A DNA stretch of 64,000 bases from Streptomyces sp. NBC_00273 (GTDB lineage Bacteria; Actinomycetota; Actinomycetes; Streptomycetales; Streptomycetaceae). The stretch lies in the NCBI RefSeq assembly GCF_036178145.1, contig NZ_CP108067.1:7081501-7145500 (forward strand). Reading direction: 5' to 3'. A model generated the notes under the pieces. The model was not told where the DNA came from, did not search any database, and was given only the letters and a program-made list of their open reading frames with translations. Shown here piece after piece: positions 39,720 to 51,951 of the stretch (its first letter is position 1; each line of letters begins with the position of its first letter). A program made the position numbers and the translations under genes.

Positions 39720-41876
39720 ATGCGGCCCGTATCGAAGATCGAACGCACGGTGGCGCCTTTCGAGGTCGTCAGCCCCTACCAGCCCAGCGGCGACCAGCCG
39801 GCGGCCATCGCCGAGCTGGAGAAGCGCATCCGTGCAGGTGAGAAGGATGTCGTCCTGCTGGGTGCGACCGGCACCGGCAAGTCGGCGACGACCGCCTGGA
39901 TGATCGAGAAGCTCCAGCGCCCCACCTTGGTCATGGCGCCGAACAAGACGCTCGCCGCCCAGCTGGCGAACGAGTTCCGCGAGCTCCTGCCGAACAACGC
40001 CGTCGAGTACTTCGTCTCGTACTACGACTACTACCAGCCCGAGGCCTACGTACCGCAGTCGGACACGTACATCGAGAAGGACTCCTCGATCAACGAGGAG
40101 GTGGAGCGGCTGCGCCACTCCGCGACCAACTCGCTGCTGACCCGGCGCGACGTGATCGTCGTCGCCTCCGTGTCCTGCATCTACGGTCTCGGTACCCCGC
40201 AGGAGTACGTCGACCGGATGGTCTCCCTCAAAGTGGGCGAGGAGATCGACCGGGACCAGCTGCTGCGCCGCTTCGTGGACATCCAGTACGCGCGCAACGA
40301 CGTCGCCTTCACCCGCGGCACCTTCCGGGTGCGCGGGGACACGATCGAGATCTTCCCGGTCTACGAGGAACTGGCCGTCCGCATCGAAATGTTCGGCGAC
40401 GAGATCGAGGCCCTCTCCACCCTGCACCCGCTGACCGGAGAGGTCATCAGCGAGGACCGCGAGCTGTACGTCTTCCCGGCCAGCCACTACGTCGCCGGTC
40501 CCGAGCGCATGGAGAAGGCGGTCCGCGGCATCGAGGCGGAGCTGGCCGAGCGCCTCGCCGAGCTGGAGAAGCAGGGCAAGATGCTGGAGGCGCAGCGCCT
40601 GCGCATGCGCACCACGTACGACCTGGAGATGATGCGCCAGATCGGGTCCTGCTCCGGCATCGAGAACTACTCGCTGCACATGGACGACCGCGAGCGCGGC
40701 TCCGCGCCCAACACCCTCATCGACTACTTCCCGGAGGACTTCCTCCTGGTCATCGACGAGTCGCACGTCACCGTCCCGCAGATCGGCGCGATGTACGAGG
40801 GCGACGCCTCCCGCAAGCGCACCCTGGTCGACCACGGGTTCCGGCTGCCGTCCGCCCTGGACAACCGGCCGCTGAAGTGGGAGGAGTTCCAGGAACGCAT
40901 CGGCCAGACCGTCTACCTGTCGGCGACCCCCGGAAAGTACGAGCTCTCGCGCGGCGACGGCTTCGTCGAACAGATCATCCGCCCCACCGGCCTCATCGAC
41001 CCCGAGGTCGTGGTCAAGCCCACCGAGGGGCAGATCGACGACCTGGTCCACGAGATCCGGCAGCGGGTCGAGAAGGACGAGCGGATCCTCGTCACCACCC
41101 TCACCAAGAAGATGGCCGAGGACCTCACGGACTACTTCCTGGAGCTCGGCATCCAGGTGCGGTACCTGCACAGCGACGTGGACACCCTGCGCCGCATCGA
41201 GCTGCTGCGCGAGCTGCGGGCCGGTGAGTACGACGTCCTGGTCGGCATCAACCTGCTGCGCGAGGGCCTCGACCTGCCCGAGGTGTCCCTGGTGGCGATC
41301 CTCGACGCCGACAAGGAGGGCTTCCTGCGCTCCGGGACCTCCCTGATCCAGACCATCGGCCGCGCCGCGCGCAACGTGTCCGGCCAGGTCCACATGTACG
41401 CGGACAAGATGACGCCGGCGATGGAGAAGGCCATCGACGAGACGAACCGGCGCCGCGAGAAGCAGATCGCCTACAACACGGCGAACGGGATCGACCCGCA
41501 GCCGCTGCGCAAGAAGATCAACGACATCGTCGCCACCATCGCCCGCGAGGAACTGGACACCGAGGAGCTCCTCGGCACCGGATACCGGCAGGCGAAGGAC
41601 GGCAAGGGCGCCAAGGCCCCGGTGCCGGCGCTCGGCGGCCGGGCGGTCGCGGGCAAGGCGGGCGGAAAGGGTGCGAAGGGTGCGAAGGGGGCGGCGGGTG
41701 CCGAGGTGCTCACCGACCGGCCCGCAGCCGAACTGGCCGCACTCATCGAGCAGATGACCGAACGCATGCGCGGGGCGGCCGCCGAGCTCCAGTTCGAGGT
41801 CGCGGCCCGGATCCGGGACGAGGTCGGCGAGCTGAAGAAGGAGTTGCGGCAGATGAAGGAAGCGGGCCTCGCCTGA
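39720..41876 (+). CDS. uvrB: Excinuclease ABC subunit B
   Basis: This 718-residue helicase-like damage verifier of nucleotide excision repair has Walker [12 protein letters not shown] (about residues 48-58) and the damage-probing beta-hairpin with its aromatic residues in [12 protein letters not shown] (about 101-112). The motif [19 protein letters not shown] is typical, and the C-terminal helicase motifs ([22 protein letters not shown]) are complete. A Gly/Lys/Ala-rich linker (residues ~628-660) precedes the C-terminal UVR domain that docks on UvrC. The ATG at 39720 matches the conserved N-terminus and the leaderless promoter geometry. Confidence 0.98.
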   Translation: MRPVSKIERTVAPFEVVSPYQPSGDQPAAIAELEKRIRAGEKDVVLLGATGTGKSATTAWMIEKLQRPTLVMAPNKTLAAQLANEFRELLPNNAVEYFVSYYDYYQPEAYVPQSDTYIEKDSSINEEVERLRHSATNSLLTRRDVIVVASVSCIYGLGTPQEYVDRMVSLKVGEEIDRDQLLRRFVDIQYARNDVAFTRGTFRVRGDTIEIFPVYEELAVRIEMFGDEIEALSTLHPLTGEVISEDRELYVFPASHYVAGPERMEKAVRGIEAELAERLAELEKQGKMLEAQRLRMRTTYDLEMMRQIGSCSGIENYSLHMDDRERGSAPNTLIDYFPEDFLLVIDESHVTVPQIGAMYEGDASRKRTLVDHGFRLPSALDNRPLKWEEFQERIGQTVYLSATPGKYELSRGDGFVEQIIRPTGLIDPEVVVKPTEGQIDDLVHEIRQRVEKDERILVTTLTKKMAEDLTDYFLELGIQVRYLHSDVDTLRRIELLRELRAGEYDVLVGINLLREGLDLPEVSLVAILDADKEGFLRSGTSLIQTIGRAARNVSGQVHMYADKMTPAMEKAIDETNRRREKQIAYNTANGIDPQPLRKKINDIVATIAREELDTEELLGTGYRQAKDGKGAKAPVPALGGRAVAGKAGGKGAKGAKGAAGAEVLTDRPAAELAALIEQMTERMRGAAAELQFEVAARIRDEVGELKKELRQMKEAGLA

Positions 41877-41890
41877 CCGGGGGCCGGTCA
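41874..41890 (+). terminator. Small hairpin at the end of uvrB
   Basis: TGACCGG (41874-41880) pairs with CCGGTCA (41884-41890) around GGG and includes the uvrB stop codon. This is a 7-bp stem; termination is possible but not certain. Confidence 0.4.
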
Positions 41891-41963
41891 GTAGGGTTGG
41901 GTCACAGCCGCAGGTACATGCTGCACGCCCGTCATCGGGCGGGCCAGGGAGAGGGGACAGTAC

Positions 41964-42542
41964 GTGACGGTCAACATGACCAAGGGTCAGGCCATCAGTC
42001 TGCAGAAGGCGGACGGAGGCACGCTGACCGCGGTCCGGATGGGCCTCGGCTGGCAGGCGGCGAAGCGCCGCGGACTGTTCGGCTCGCGGACGCGGGAGAT
42101 CGACCTCGACGCCTCGGCGGTGCTCTTCGCCGACAAGCAGCCCGTCGACGTGGTCTTCTTCCGGCACCTGCAGAGCGACGACGGCTCGGTGCGCCACACC
42201 GGTGACAACCTCGTCGGCGGCGTCGGCCAGGGCGGGGACGACGAGGCGATCCTCGTCGACCTCCAGCGCGTGCCGGTGCACATCGACCAGATCGTCTTCA
42301 CGGTGAACTCCTTCACCGGCCAGACGTTCCAGGAAGTGCAGAACGCGTTCTGCCGCATCGTCGACGAGACCAACGGCCAGGAGCTGGCCCGCTACACCCT
42401 CGACGGCGGCGGTCAGTACACCGCGCAGATCATGGCCAAGGTGTCCCGGGCGGGCGCCGGCTGGCAGATGACGGCCCTCGGGAACCCGGCCAACGGCCGC
42501 ACCTTCCAGGACCTCATGCCGGCGATCCTGCCGCACCTGTAG
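41964..42542 (+). CDS. TerD family protein
   Basis: This 192-residue TerD (tellurium-resistance) domain protein has the calcium-site segments DLDASAVLF and HTGDNLVGGVGQGGDDEAILVDL and the NSFTGQTFQEVQNAFCRI block, all conserved in the family. TerD proteins bind calcium and take part in stress response and phage inhibition; the mechanism is unclear. GAGAGGGGAC precedes the GTG at 41964. It lies 43 bp before a second TerD-type gene and upstream of terC. Confidence 0.93.
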   Translation: MTVNMTKGQAISLQKADGGTLTAVRMGLGWQAAKRRGLFGSRTREIDLDASAVLFADKQPVDVVFFRHLQSDDGSVRHTGDNLVGGVGQGGDDEAILVDLQRVPVHIDQIVFTVNSFTGQTFQEVQNAFCRIVDETNGQELARYTLDGGGQYTAQIMAKVSRAGAGWQMTALGNPANGRTFQDLMPAILPHL

Positions 42543-42585
42543 CAGTACCGGACGAGAGAAGAAGGCACGGGGGAGGGGCTGCACG

Positions 42586-44547
42586 ATGACGGCCGAACTG
42601 GTCCGGGGGCAGAACCACCCCGTGTCCCAGAGCCGGGTGGAGATCAGGGTTTCGGCGGGCACGCCCGTGCTCGCCCTGGCCTCGCTCGCTGACGAACAGG
42701 GCCGGTTCGCCGGCAACGGGATGCTCGCCCACCCGGGCGCCAGGTCCCTTCCCGGCGTCGAGTCTTCGGGCGAACTCGCCGAGCGGCACACCTTCGCCGT
42801 CGACCTCGACGAGGTCGCGGCGGACGTCCACCGGCTCGGCGTACTGCTCGTCCTCCCGCCCGGCGGCCCGGTCCGCTTCGGCGCGGTACCGGCCTCCTAC
42901 GTGGCCGTGGCCGACCCGGACGGCGCCGAGCTCGCCGGTTACACCCTGACGGGGCTCGACGCCGAGACGGCCGTCGTCGCCCTGGAGCTGTACCGGCGCC
43001 AGGGCGCCTGGAAGGTCCGCGCCGTGGGCCAGGGCTACGCCGAGGGCCTCGGCGCCCTGCTCGCCGACGGCGGGCTGCCCGCCCCGGCCGCCGCGGAGCT
43101 GGCCGCCGCCGTGCTCGGCACGACCCCGCGCACCGCGGGAGCCGACGCCACCCTCGCGACCATGCCGACCCTCGTCGGCGACCTGCGCGCCCCGCAGACC
43201 CCGGCGCAGGCCCCCGCGCCCGCCCCCGAACCGCCGGACCCGGTCCCCGTCTCCGGACACCCGTACGCCGGTACGCCCGGACCCGCGTCCGGTGGCGACA
43301 CCGCAACGTCCCCGCCCACCATCAGCTACGCCCACCCGCGCCGCCGCCGCACCAGCACCGAGCCGCCCGAGCCCGCACCGCGGGCCACCGCACCGGACGA
43401 ACCCGGACAGCACCCGCGGCCCGTCGCCGGCGACGCCAGCGGCTGGTCCATGGAGGAGCGGCTCTACAACCAGGTCTGGGGGATGTTCGAGGACCTGGCC
43501 CGCACGGTCGCCGCCTACCGCAGCGCCGTCGAGTTCGCCGACTCCCGCATGGACCGCGAGCTCGACGAGGCCCTGTCCGACCCGCGCCACCGCCTCGGCG
43601 GCTCCGGGAACGCCGCCCGCGACACCGCGCGGGCCCGCCGCGACGAGCTCGTCGCCCAGGCCCAGGCCGTCCTCGACCGGGACCTGGCCCAGCTGATCGC
43701 CGAGTCGGAGGTGGTCGAGCCCGCGCTGCCGGCGGCGTACGCCCGCTGGGACAACCCCGTCTGGCACGGTCACCGCACGCCCGAGGAGAGCCCGCTGGCC
43801 CTGCGCCTGGGGGACCTGCACCTGCCCGAGCGGCCCGATCTGCGCATCCCCATGCTGACCCGGGTCCCGCTGGAGCGCGGGCTCTGGATCGACAACGGCC
43901 GCACCGGCTCCGAGGCCGCGATGACCATGGACACCGACCGGCTGCGCCGGGCCGCCATGGACATGGCCGTCGCCCTGGCGGTCCGGTTGCTCGCCGTCCA
44001 CCCCGCCGACCGGTTCTCCGTGCACGTCATCGACGCGGCCGGGGCCGGATCCGCCTCCTTGGCGCCCCTCGTACGCGCCGGGGTACTGGCCGGCCCGCCC
44101 GCCGCCGGGGCCACCGGGGTCACCCAGACCCTGGCGCGGCTGACCCGACGGGTGGACCTCGTACAGATGGCACTGCGGGCCGGTGCCCCCGAGGACCTGC
44201 CGCCGGACGTGGACACGGCCGACCAGCTGCTGATCGTGCACGACTTCCCGCACGGCTTCGACGACCGCGCCGTCACCCAGCTGCGCTACCTCGCCGACGA
44301 GGGCGCGTCGGTCGGCGTGCACCTGCTGATGGTCGCGGACCGTGACGAGGCCTCGGCCTACGGGCCGCTGCTCGATCCGCTGTGGCGCTCCCTGATGCGG
44401 CTCTCGCCGGTGCCCGACAACCACCTCGCCGACCCCTGGGTCCATCACGCCTGGACCTTCGAACCGGACCTGCCCCCGCAGGGCAGCAGGGTCCTCGACC
44501 AGGCACTGGACCGGGTGGCGGAGGCCCGGCGCACTACCCGTCCGTGA
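42586..44547 (+). CDS. TerD-type domain fused to a degenerate FtsK/SpoIIIE-like region
   Basis: This 653-residue protein has an N-terminal TerD-like domain (about residues 1-175) in which the calcium-site residues are poorly kept, then a Pro-rich linker (residues ~200-285). A helical segment precedes a C-terminal region of about 280 residues that resembles the ATPase of FtsK/EssC-type proteins (DRFSVHVIDAAGAGSASLAPL; DQLLIVHDFPHGF; GASVGVHLLMVADRD). The Walker A P-loop is missing: the corresponding stretch reads LWIDNGRTGSEAAMTMD. It is therefore probably not an active ATPase. The gene follows terD in the same direction and may be co-transcribed with it. Confidence 0.75.
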   Translation: MTAELVRGQNHPVSQSRVEIRVSAGTPVLALASLADEQGRFAGNGMLAHPGARSLPGVESSGELAERHTFAVDLDEVAADVHRLGVLLVLPPGGPVRFGAVPASYVAVADPDGAELAGYTLTGLDAETAVVALELYRRQGAWKVRAVGQGYAEGLGALLADGGLPAPAAAELAAAVLGTTPRTAGADATLATMPTLVGDLRAPQTPAQAPAPAPEPPDPVPVSGHPYAGTPGPASGGDTATSPPTISYAHPRRRRTSTEPPEPAPRATAPDEPGQHPRPVAGDASGWSMEERLYNQVWGMFEDLARTVAAYRSAVEFADSRMDRELDEALSDPRHRLGGSGNAARDTARARRDELVAQAQAVLDRDLAQLIAESEVVEPALPAAYARWDNPVWHGHRTPEESPLALRLGDLHLPERPDLRIPMLTRVPLERGLWIDNGRTGSEAAMTMDTDRLRRAAMDMAVALAVRLLAVHPADRFSVHVIDAAGAGSASLAPLVRAGVLAGPPAAGATGVTQTLARLTRRVDLVQMALRAGAPEDLPPDVDTADQLLIVHDFPHGFDDRAVTQLRYLADEGASVGVHLLMVADRDEASAYGPLLDPLWRSLMRLSPVPDNHLADPWVHHAWTFEPDLPPQGSRVLDQALDRVAEARRTTRP

Positions 44548-44565
44548 CCATCCTTTGGTGTTCCC

Positions 44566-44595
44566 TTTACCTTTGCCGCCCTCGGCGGGTAAGCT
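44566..44595 (+). promoter_or_regulatory. Promoter of the terC riboswitch transcript
   Basis: TTTACC (44566-44571), an 18-bp spacer, TAAGCT (44590-44595). The predicted start near 44602 coincides with the 5' base of the riboswitch P1 stem, which supports both calls. Confidence 0.5.
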
Positions 44596-44603
44596 CGTAC
44601 GTG

Positions 44604-44775
44604 CGGAGGGGAGTATTCCTGCTTTCCTGCTACGGCGTACCCGTCAATACGGACCACTGCGGTCACACGAACGCAGTCTGTCCCGGGGCGTCGGCCCACG
44701 GCCTCCAGGCCGTCCGGGTGGAAGAGACCTCCGGCAGCGATGACGCTGACGAAGTGCTGAGCCATCCGCCGGAGG
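44604..44775 (+). promoter_or_regulatory. yybP-ykoY (manganese) riboswitch with translational expression platform
   Basis: P1 is CGGAGG (44604-44609) paired with CCTCCG (44728-44733). The conserved AGGGGAGTA (44607-44615) and GAAGAGACCT (44721-44730) are the signature loops of the yybP-ykoY class. The 3' half of P1, CCTCCGGC (44728-44735), is also the perfect complement of GCCGGAGG (44768-44775), which contains the Shine-Dalgarno of terC. Ligand binding would hold P1 and free the ribosome site, making an ON switch. Confidence 0.85.
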
Positions 44776-44785
44776 CGTGTTCACC

Positions 44786-45769
44786 ATGGAAGTTTCCTGG
44801 GCCCTTTGGGTCGCGACCATTCTCGGTCTGTCCCTCCTCATCGGTGCCGATTTCTTCATCGGCCGCAAGCCGCACGACGTGTCGATCAAGGAGGCCGGCA
44901 CCTGGACGGTCGTCTGGATCGTCCTCGCCGCACTCTTCGGCCTCGGCCTGTGGTTCTTCGGCACCCCCCAGGCGTCCCAGGAGTTCTTCGCGGGCTTCAT
45001 CACCGAGAAGTCGCTGAGCGTCGACAACCTCTTCGTCTTCGTCCTGATCATGGCGAAGTTCGCGGTGCCGTCCCACCTCCAGCAGCGCGTGCTGCTCATC
45101 GGCGTACTGATCGCCCTGGTCCTGCGCGCGGTCTTCATCGCCGCCGGCGCCGCGATCATCGCCAGCTTCTCCTGGGTCTTCTACATCTTCGGTGCGTTCC
45201 TGATCTACACCGCGTGGAAGCTGATCCAGGAGGCCCGCAAGGACGAGGACGACGAGGAGTTCGAGGAGAACCGTCTCCTCAAGTCCGTCGAGAAGAAGTT
45301 CGGCGTCGCCGACCAGTACCACGGCACCAAGCTCTTCATCGTCAACAACGGCAAGCGCGTGCTGACCCCCCTGATGGTCGTCATGCTCGCCATCGGCACC
45401 ACCGACGTGCTGTTCGCCCTGGACTCCATCCCGGCGATCTTCGGCCTCACCCAGGACCCGTACATCGTCTTCACGGCCAACGCCTTCGCCCTCATGGGCC
45501 TGCGCCAGCTGTACTTCCTCATCGGCGGCCTGCTGAAGAAGCTGGTCCACCTCAGCTACGGCCTGTCGATCATCCTGGGCTTCATCGGCATCAAGCTGGT
45601 GCTGCACGCCCTGCACGAGAACGGCGTCCACGTTCCGGTGATCTCGATCCCGGTCTCCCTCGGCGTCATCTGCGGTGTCCTGGTCATCACCACGATCACC
45701 AGCCTGATGGCCTCCAAGAAGCAGGCGGCGGCCGAGACCGCCGCCCGCCCGGAGAACGTCGACGCGTAA
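44786..45769 (+). CDS. terC: TerC family membrane protein (metal efflux type)
   Basis: This 327-residue protein has eight to nine transmembrane helices and the family signatures EKSLSVDNLFVFVLIM and GTTDVLFALDSIPAIFGL, whose Asp residues in the membrane are thought to bind metal. TerC/Alx proteins export manganese and may protect secreted metalloproteins. The ATG at 44786 is chosen because GGAGG (44771-44775) is 10 nt away; the in-frame GTG at 44777 is only 1 nt from it. The upstream riboswitch predicts induction by excess Mn. A bidirectional hairpin follows, inside the convergent MFS gene. Confidence 0.93.
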   Translation: MEVSWALWVATILGLSLLIGADFFIGRKPHDVSIKEAGTWTVVWIVLAALFGLGLWFFGTPQASQEFFAGFITEKSLSVDNLFVFVLIMAKFAVPSHLQQRVLLIGVLIALVLRAVFIAAGAAIIASFSWVFYIFGAFLIYTAWKLIQEARKDEDDEEFEENRLLKSVEKKFGVADQYHGTKLFIVNNGKRVLTPLMVVMLAIGTTDVLFALDSIPAIFGLTQDPYIVFTANAFALMGLRQLYFLIGGLLKKLVHLSYGLSIILGFIGIKLVLHALHENGVHVPVISIPVSLGVICGVLVITTITSLMASKKQAAAETAARPENVDA

Positions 45770-45783
45770 CCGGATCGAAGGAC

Positions 45784-47235
45784 CTACGCGGGGGCGGCCG
45801 TTTCGGCCGCCCCCGTTTCCGTCGCCCCCGTTCCCGTCGTCCGGCCCGCGGCCGCCCGCTTCGACACGGCCGCCGGACCGGTCTCCGGCAGCACCGCGAA
45901 ACAGACCAGGCTGACGAGGGCGATCCCGGTCAGGTACAGCGCGACGCCCCACGGCGGACCGGAACCGTCCGCCAGCGCCGTCGCCACGATCGGGGTCAGC
46001 GCCCCGCCCAGCACCCCGCCCAGGTTGTAGCCGACGGCCGCGCCCGTGCAGCGGATCCGTGGCGCGTACAGCTCGGGCAGGTACGCGGCCACCACCGAGA
46101 ACATCGTCACCATGCCCACCAGCGCCCCGACGAAGCCCACCGTCATCAGCAGCGGATCGGCCGTCCGCAACAGCGCCACCAGCGGGAACATCCACACCAC
46201 GCAGATCGTGCACCCGATCAGGCACAGCGGCCGCCGCCCGTATCGGTCGCCGAGCACCGCGGCCAGCGGGGTCACCAGGCCCATGACCGCGACCGCGACC
46301 ATGATGCAGGCCAGCATCGCCGTGCGGCCCACCGCGAGGTGGTCGGTGGCGTAGGCGAGGGACCAGGTGGTGACCGCGTAGAAGGCGGCGTACCCGATCG
46401 CGAGCGCCCCGCCGGTCAGCAGGAGCAGCCGCCAGTGGCCCCGGAAGACCTCGGCCAGCGGGGCCTCGGCGCGCCGGTCCGTCGCGGCGAGCGCCCGGAA
46501 CTGCGGGGTCTCCTCCACCGAGCGGCGCAGCCACAGCCCGGCCAGCGCCAGCACCCCGGCCGCCCAGAACGGCACCCGCCACCCCCAGGCGGTGAACTGG
46601 GCGTCGGTCAGTGACGCGGACAGCCCCAGCATCAGGCCGTTGGCGAGCAGGAAGCCCACCGGCGGGCCCATCTGCGGGAAGCTCGACCACAGCCCGCGCC
46701 GCTCCTCGGGGGCGTGTTCGGCGGTCAGCAGGACGGCGCCGCCCCACTCCCCGCCCAGCCCGAGGCCCTGGAGGAAGCGCAGCAGGAGCAGGAGGACGGG
46801 CGCGGCCATGCCGATCGAGCCGTACGAGGGCACGCAGCCGACGGCCACCGTGGCGAGGCCGGTGAGCAGGAGGGAGGCGAGCAGCACCGGGCGCCTGCCG
46901 TAGCGGTCGCCGATGTGGCCGAAGGCCGCCGAGCCGAGCGGGCGGGCCAGGAAGCCGACGCCGAAGGTGCCGAAGGCGGCGAGGGTGCCGGCGAGCGGGG
47001 AGAAGGAGGGGAAGAAGAGCGGGCCGAGCACGAGGGCGGCGGCCGTTCCGTACACGAAGAAGTCGTAGAACTCGATCGCGGTCCCGGCGAGCGAGGCCGT
47101 GGCCAGCCGCAGCATGCCGGGCCCGGCGCAGGCGTCGGCCCCGGCTGACGGGGTCTCGGGCGGCACGTCGGGGGAAGGTGCGGAGGAAGGGGCGGGGGCG
47201 GCGGAGGCCAGGGGCGGGGACGGGTCGTGTGGCAT
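45784..47235 (-). CDS. MFS transporter of the metabolite:H+ symporter (MHS) type
   Basis: This 483-residue, 12-helix protein has the MHS-type motifs TAIEFYDFFVYGTAAAL in helix 1 and FGHIGDRYGRRPVLL between helices 2 and 3, then QGLGLGGEWGGAVLL and PEERRGLWSSFPQMG. These are characteristic of the ProP/ShiA/KgtP group that imports osmolytes or organic acids with protons. The substrate cannot be told. The N-terminal ~45 residues are Pro/Ala-rich and cytoplasmic. The ATG at 47235 is preferred to a GTG-type start further up. Confidence 0.88.
   Translation of the reverse strand: MPHDPSPPLASAAPAPSSAPSPDVPPETPSAGADACAGPGMLRLATASLAGTAIEFYDFFVYGTAAALVLGPLFFPSFSPLAGTLAAFGTFGVGFLARPLGSAAFGHIGDRYGRRPVLLASLLLTGLATVAVGCVPSYGSIGMAAPVLLLLLRFLQGLGLGGEWGGAVLLTAEHAPEERRGLWSSFPQMGPPVGFLLANGLMLGLSASLTDAQFTAWGWRVPFWAAGVLALAGLWLRRSVEETPQFRALAATDRRAEAPLAEVFRGHWRLLLLTGGALAIGYAAFYAVTTWSLAYATDHLAVGRTAMLACIMVAVAVMGLVTPLAAVLGDRYGRRPLCLIGCTICVVWMFPLVALLRTADPLLMTVGFVGALVGMVTMFSVVAAYLPELYAPRIRCTGAAVGYNLGGVLGGALTPIVATALADGSGPPWGVALYLTGIALVSLVCFAVLPETGPAAVSKRAAAGRTTGTGATETGAAETAAPA
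45790..45814. terminator. Bidirectional hairpin between terC and the MHS gene
   Basis: GGGGGCGGCCG (45790-45800) pairs perfectly with CGGCCGCCCCC (45804-45814) around TTT. It stands 20 bp after the terC stop and within the last codons of the convergent transporter gene. Confidence 0.7.
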
Positions 47236-47334
47236 GCCGCACCAACTACCCGTTCCCCGCCGCTCAGGGCGTGGGTTCGGTCGCAAGCGACCGGAAGGAG
47301 TGTGTCGCGCCCGGAAGTTGACGCGTTGCGGTGC

Positions 47335-47991
47335 CTACCAGCCGCGCTCGCGCCATTCGGCCAGGTGGGGACGCTCGGCGCCGAGGGTGGTGTCGTTGCC
47401 GTGGCCCGGGTAGACCCAGGTCTCGTCCGGCAGCTGCTCGAAGATCTTGTGCTGCACGTCGTCGATCAGGCTGGCGAAGGCCTTCGGGTCGTCGTGGGTG
47501 TTCCCGACGCCGCCCGGGAAGAGGCAGTCGCCGGTGAACACGTGCGGGTGGCCGTGCGGGTCGTCGTAGACCAGCGCGATCGAGCCGGGGGTGTGTCCGA
47601 CCAGGTGGCGGGCGGTCAGGGAGACCCGCCCGACGGTGATGGTGTCCCCGTCGGCGACGAGCACGTCGGTCGCCACGGGGATGCCCTCGGCGTCGTAGGC
47701 GCCCGCGTAGGTGCGCGCGCCGGTCGCCTCGACGACCTCCGCGAGGGCGCCCCAGTGGTCGCCGTGCTGGTGGGTGGTGACCACGGACGTGATGCCGTCG
47801 TCGCCGATCAGGCTGAGCAGGGCTTCCGGCTCGGCGGCGGCGTCGATGAGCAGCTGCTCGTCGGTGGCGCGGCAGCGCAGCAGGTAGGCGTTGTTGTGCA
47901 TCGGGCCCACCGCGACCTTGGAAATCATCAGGTCCGCGAGTTCGTGCACGTCGGCGGGACCGCCGACCTTGACCTCTCCGGTGTACGTCAT
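47335..47991 (-). CDS. Metallo-beta-lactamase fold hydrolase
   Basis: This 218-residue protein has the zinc motif THQHGDHW (His74, His76, Asp78, His79), followed by HLVGHTPGS, FTGDCLFPGG and a final PGHGNDTTLG. This arrangement matches glyoxalase II-like enzymes that hydrolyse thioesters. The gene directly upstream encodes a DinB/mycothiol-dependent-type enzyme with 9 bp between them, so a mycothiol-derived thioester is a reasonable but unproven substrate. TAGGAT, formed partly by the upstream stop codon, lies 6 nt before the ATG and could drive an internal leaderless transcript. Confidence 0.88.
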   Translation of the reverse strand: MTYTGEVKVGGPADVHELADLMISKVAVGPMHNNAYLLRCRATDEQLLIDAAAEPEALLSLIGDDGITSVVTTHQHGDHWGALAEVVEATGARTYAGAYDAEGIPVATDVLVADGDTITVGRVSLTARHLVGHTPGSIALVYDDPHGHPHVFTGDCLFPGGVGNTHDDPKAFASLIDDVQHKIFEQLPDETWVYPGHGNDTTLGAERPHLAEWRERGW

Positions 47992-48000
47992 GTCTTGATC

Positions 48001-48690
48001 CTAGAGCGGGGGGAGCGTGGGGAGGGGGCCGCCGGAGGTGGTCAGGGAGGCGCCCTTGTCGCCGCGGCCGGCCAGCCAGGCCAGCAGTCCCGCGGCGGTG
48101 CCGGAGACGGTCACGGCGGGGTCCCCGGCGGACCCGGTGCGCCGGCGCCGGCCGTCGGTCGCGACGAGGGCCACCGGCGGCACCTCGGGGCGGCCGGACC
48201 AGCGGTCGGCGAGGAAGTCGATCTCGCGCTCGGTGAACTCGTCCGGGAGGTCGGAGAGCTCGTAGCCGATGTTCAGGTCGACGTGGTGCAGATCGACCTC
48301 GACCCAGCGCCGGAAGGGCACGTTGGCGGCGAGGTCCGTGACGCCGTTGCGCAGCTCGACCGTGCGCGACCAGTCCTGGTCGGGCTCGGTGGTGGCCATG
48401 AAGCGGGCCGCGGAATCACGGAGGTCCGTCAGGTGTTCTTCGAGGGTGCGGCCGGCGTCGCGCTCGATGTCGGCGTCGCGGGCGGTGGCGCTCTCGTACA
48501 TCGGGCGTCCCTCGAAGACGTTGACGAGCGCGTCCGCGTTGCGTGCGAGGTGGGCCAGGATGTGGCCGCGGGTCCAGCCCGGGAGGTGTGACTCCTCGGC
48601 GAGGGCTGCGTTGTCCAGTTTCGCGACAGCGGTCAGCAGCCGGTCCGTGGCTTCACGTACAGATCGCAGGTCGTGCACATGATCAGTCAT
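48001..48690 (-). CDS. Maleylpyruvate isomerase family (mycothiol-dependent DinB-fold) enzyme
   Basis: This 229-residue DinB-fold protein has the metal-binding His pattern in [20 protein letters not shown] (N-terminal) and [18 protein letters not shown] (central), which is diagnostic of the MDMPI/mycothiol-dependent maleylpyruvate isomerase family. Such enzymes use mycothiol in isomerisation or thiol transfer. A C-terminal SCP2-like segment ([17 protein letters not shown]) is present. TAGGCT lies 7 nt before the ATG at 48690, suggesting a leaderless transcript. Encoded directly upstream of the MBL hydrolase. Confidence 0.85.
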   Translation of the reverse strand: MTDHVHDLRSVREATDRLLTAVAKLDNAALAEESHLPGWTRGHILAHLARNADALVNVFEGRPMYESATARDADIERDAGRTLEEHLTDLRDSAARFMATTEPDQDWSRTVELRNGVTDLAANVPFRRWVEVDLHHVDLNIGYELSDLPDEFTEREIDFLADRWSGRPEVPPVALVATDGRRRRTGSAGDPAVTVSGTAAGLLAWLAGRGDKGASLTTSGGPLPTLPPL

Positions 48691-48877
48691 GACGGCGAGC
48701 CTAGTGGCTCACCGGGCGCGGCCACACGATTGGGTGAAGCGGTCTGCGGAGTGCCGTAAATCGAATGTGCGTGCTATACGCTCGGAAGTCCAAGGACCCA
48801 GTCCATCGCAGAGGCGCCCCCCATACCCTGGGACGGGGGCCCGTGCCCCCGCTCTCTCAAGAAAGGTGCGGACCGGC

Positions 48878-51871
<2,994 letters not shown>

Positions 51872-51898
51872 CCGCCGAGCCGCGTTCACGCCCCACGG

Positions 51899-51925
51899 GA
51901 GGGTCCGGCCCATGGCCGGGCCCTC
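51899..51925 (+). terminator. Terminator of uvrA
   Basis: A 12-bp stem, GAGGGTCCGGCC with GGCCGGGCCCTC (one G-T pair), around the loop CAT and followed by TTG. It lies between uvrA and the convergent SDR gene and may serve both. Confidence 0.75.
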
Positions 51926-51951
51926 TTGCGTCGGCTCCGCTCAGGCTCCGC

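Noticed and set aside
39522..42791. A 1089-codon open frame antisense to uvrB and terD
   Set aside because: Mirror of two recognisable genes, with the same high-GC artefact. No ribosome site or family motif.
48689..48877. A longer UvrA start at 48689 or an in-frame codon in between
   Set aside because: The added residues are not UvrA-like. The conserved N-terminus begins at the GTG at 48878.
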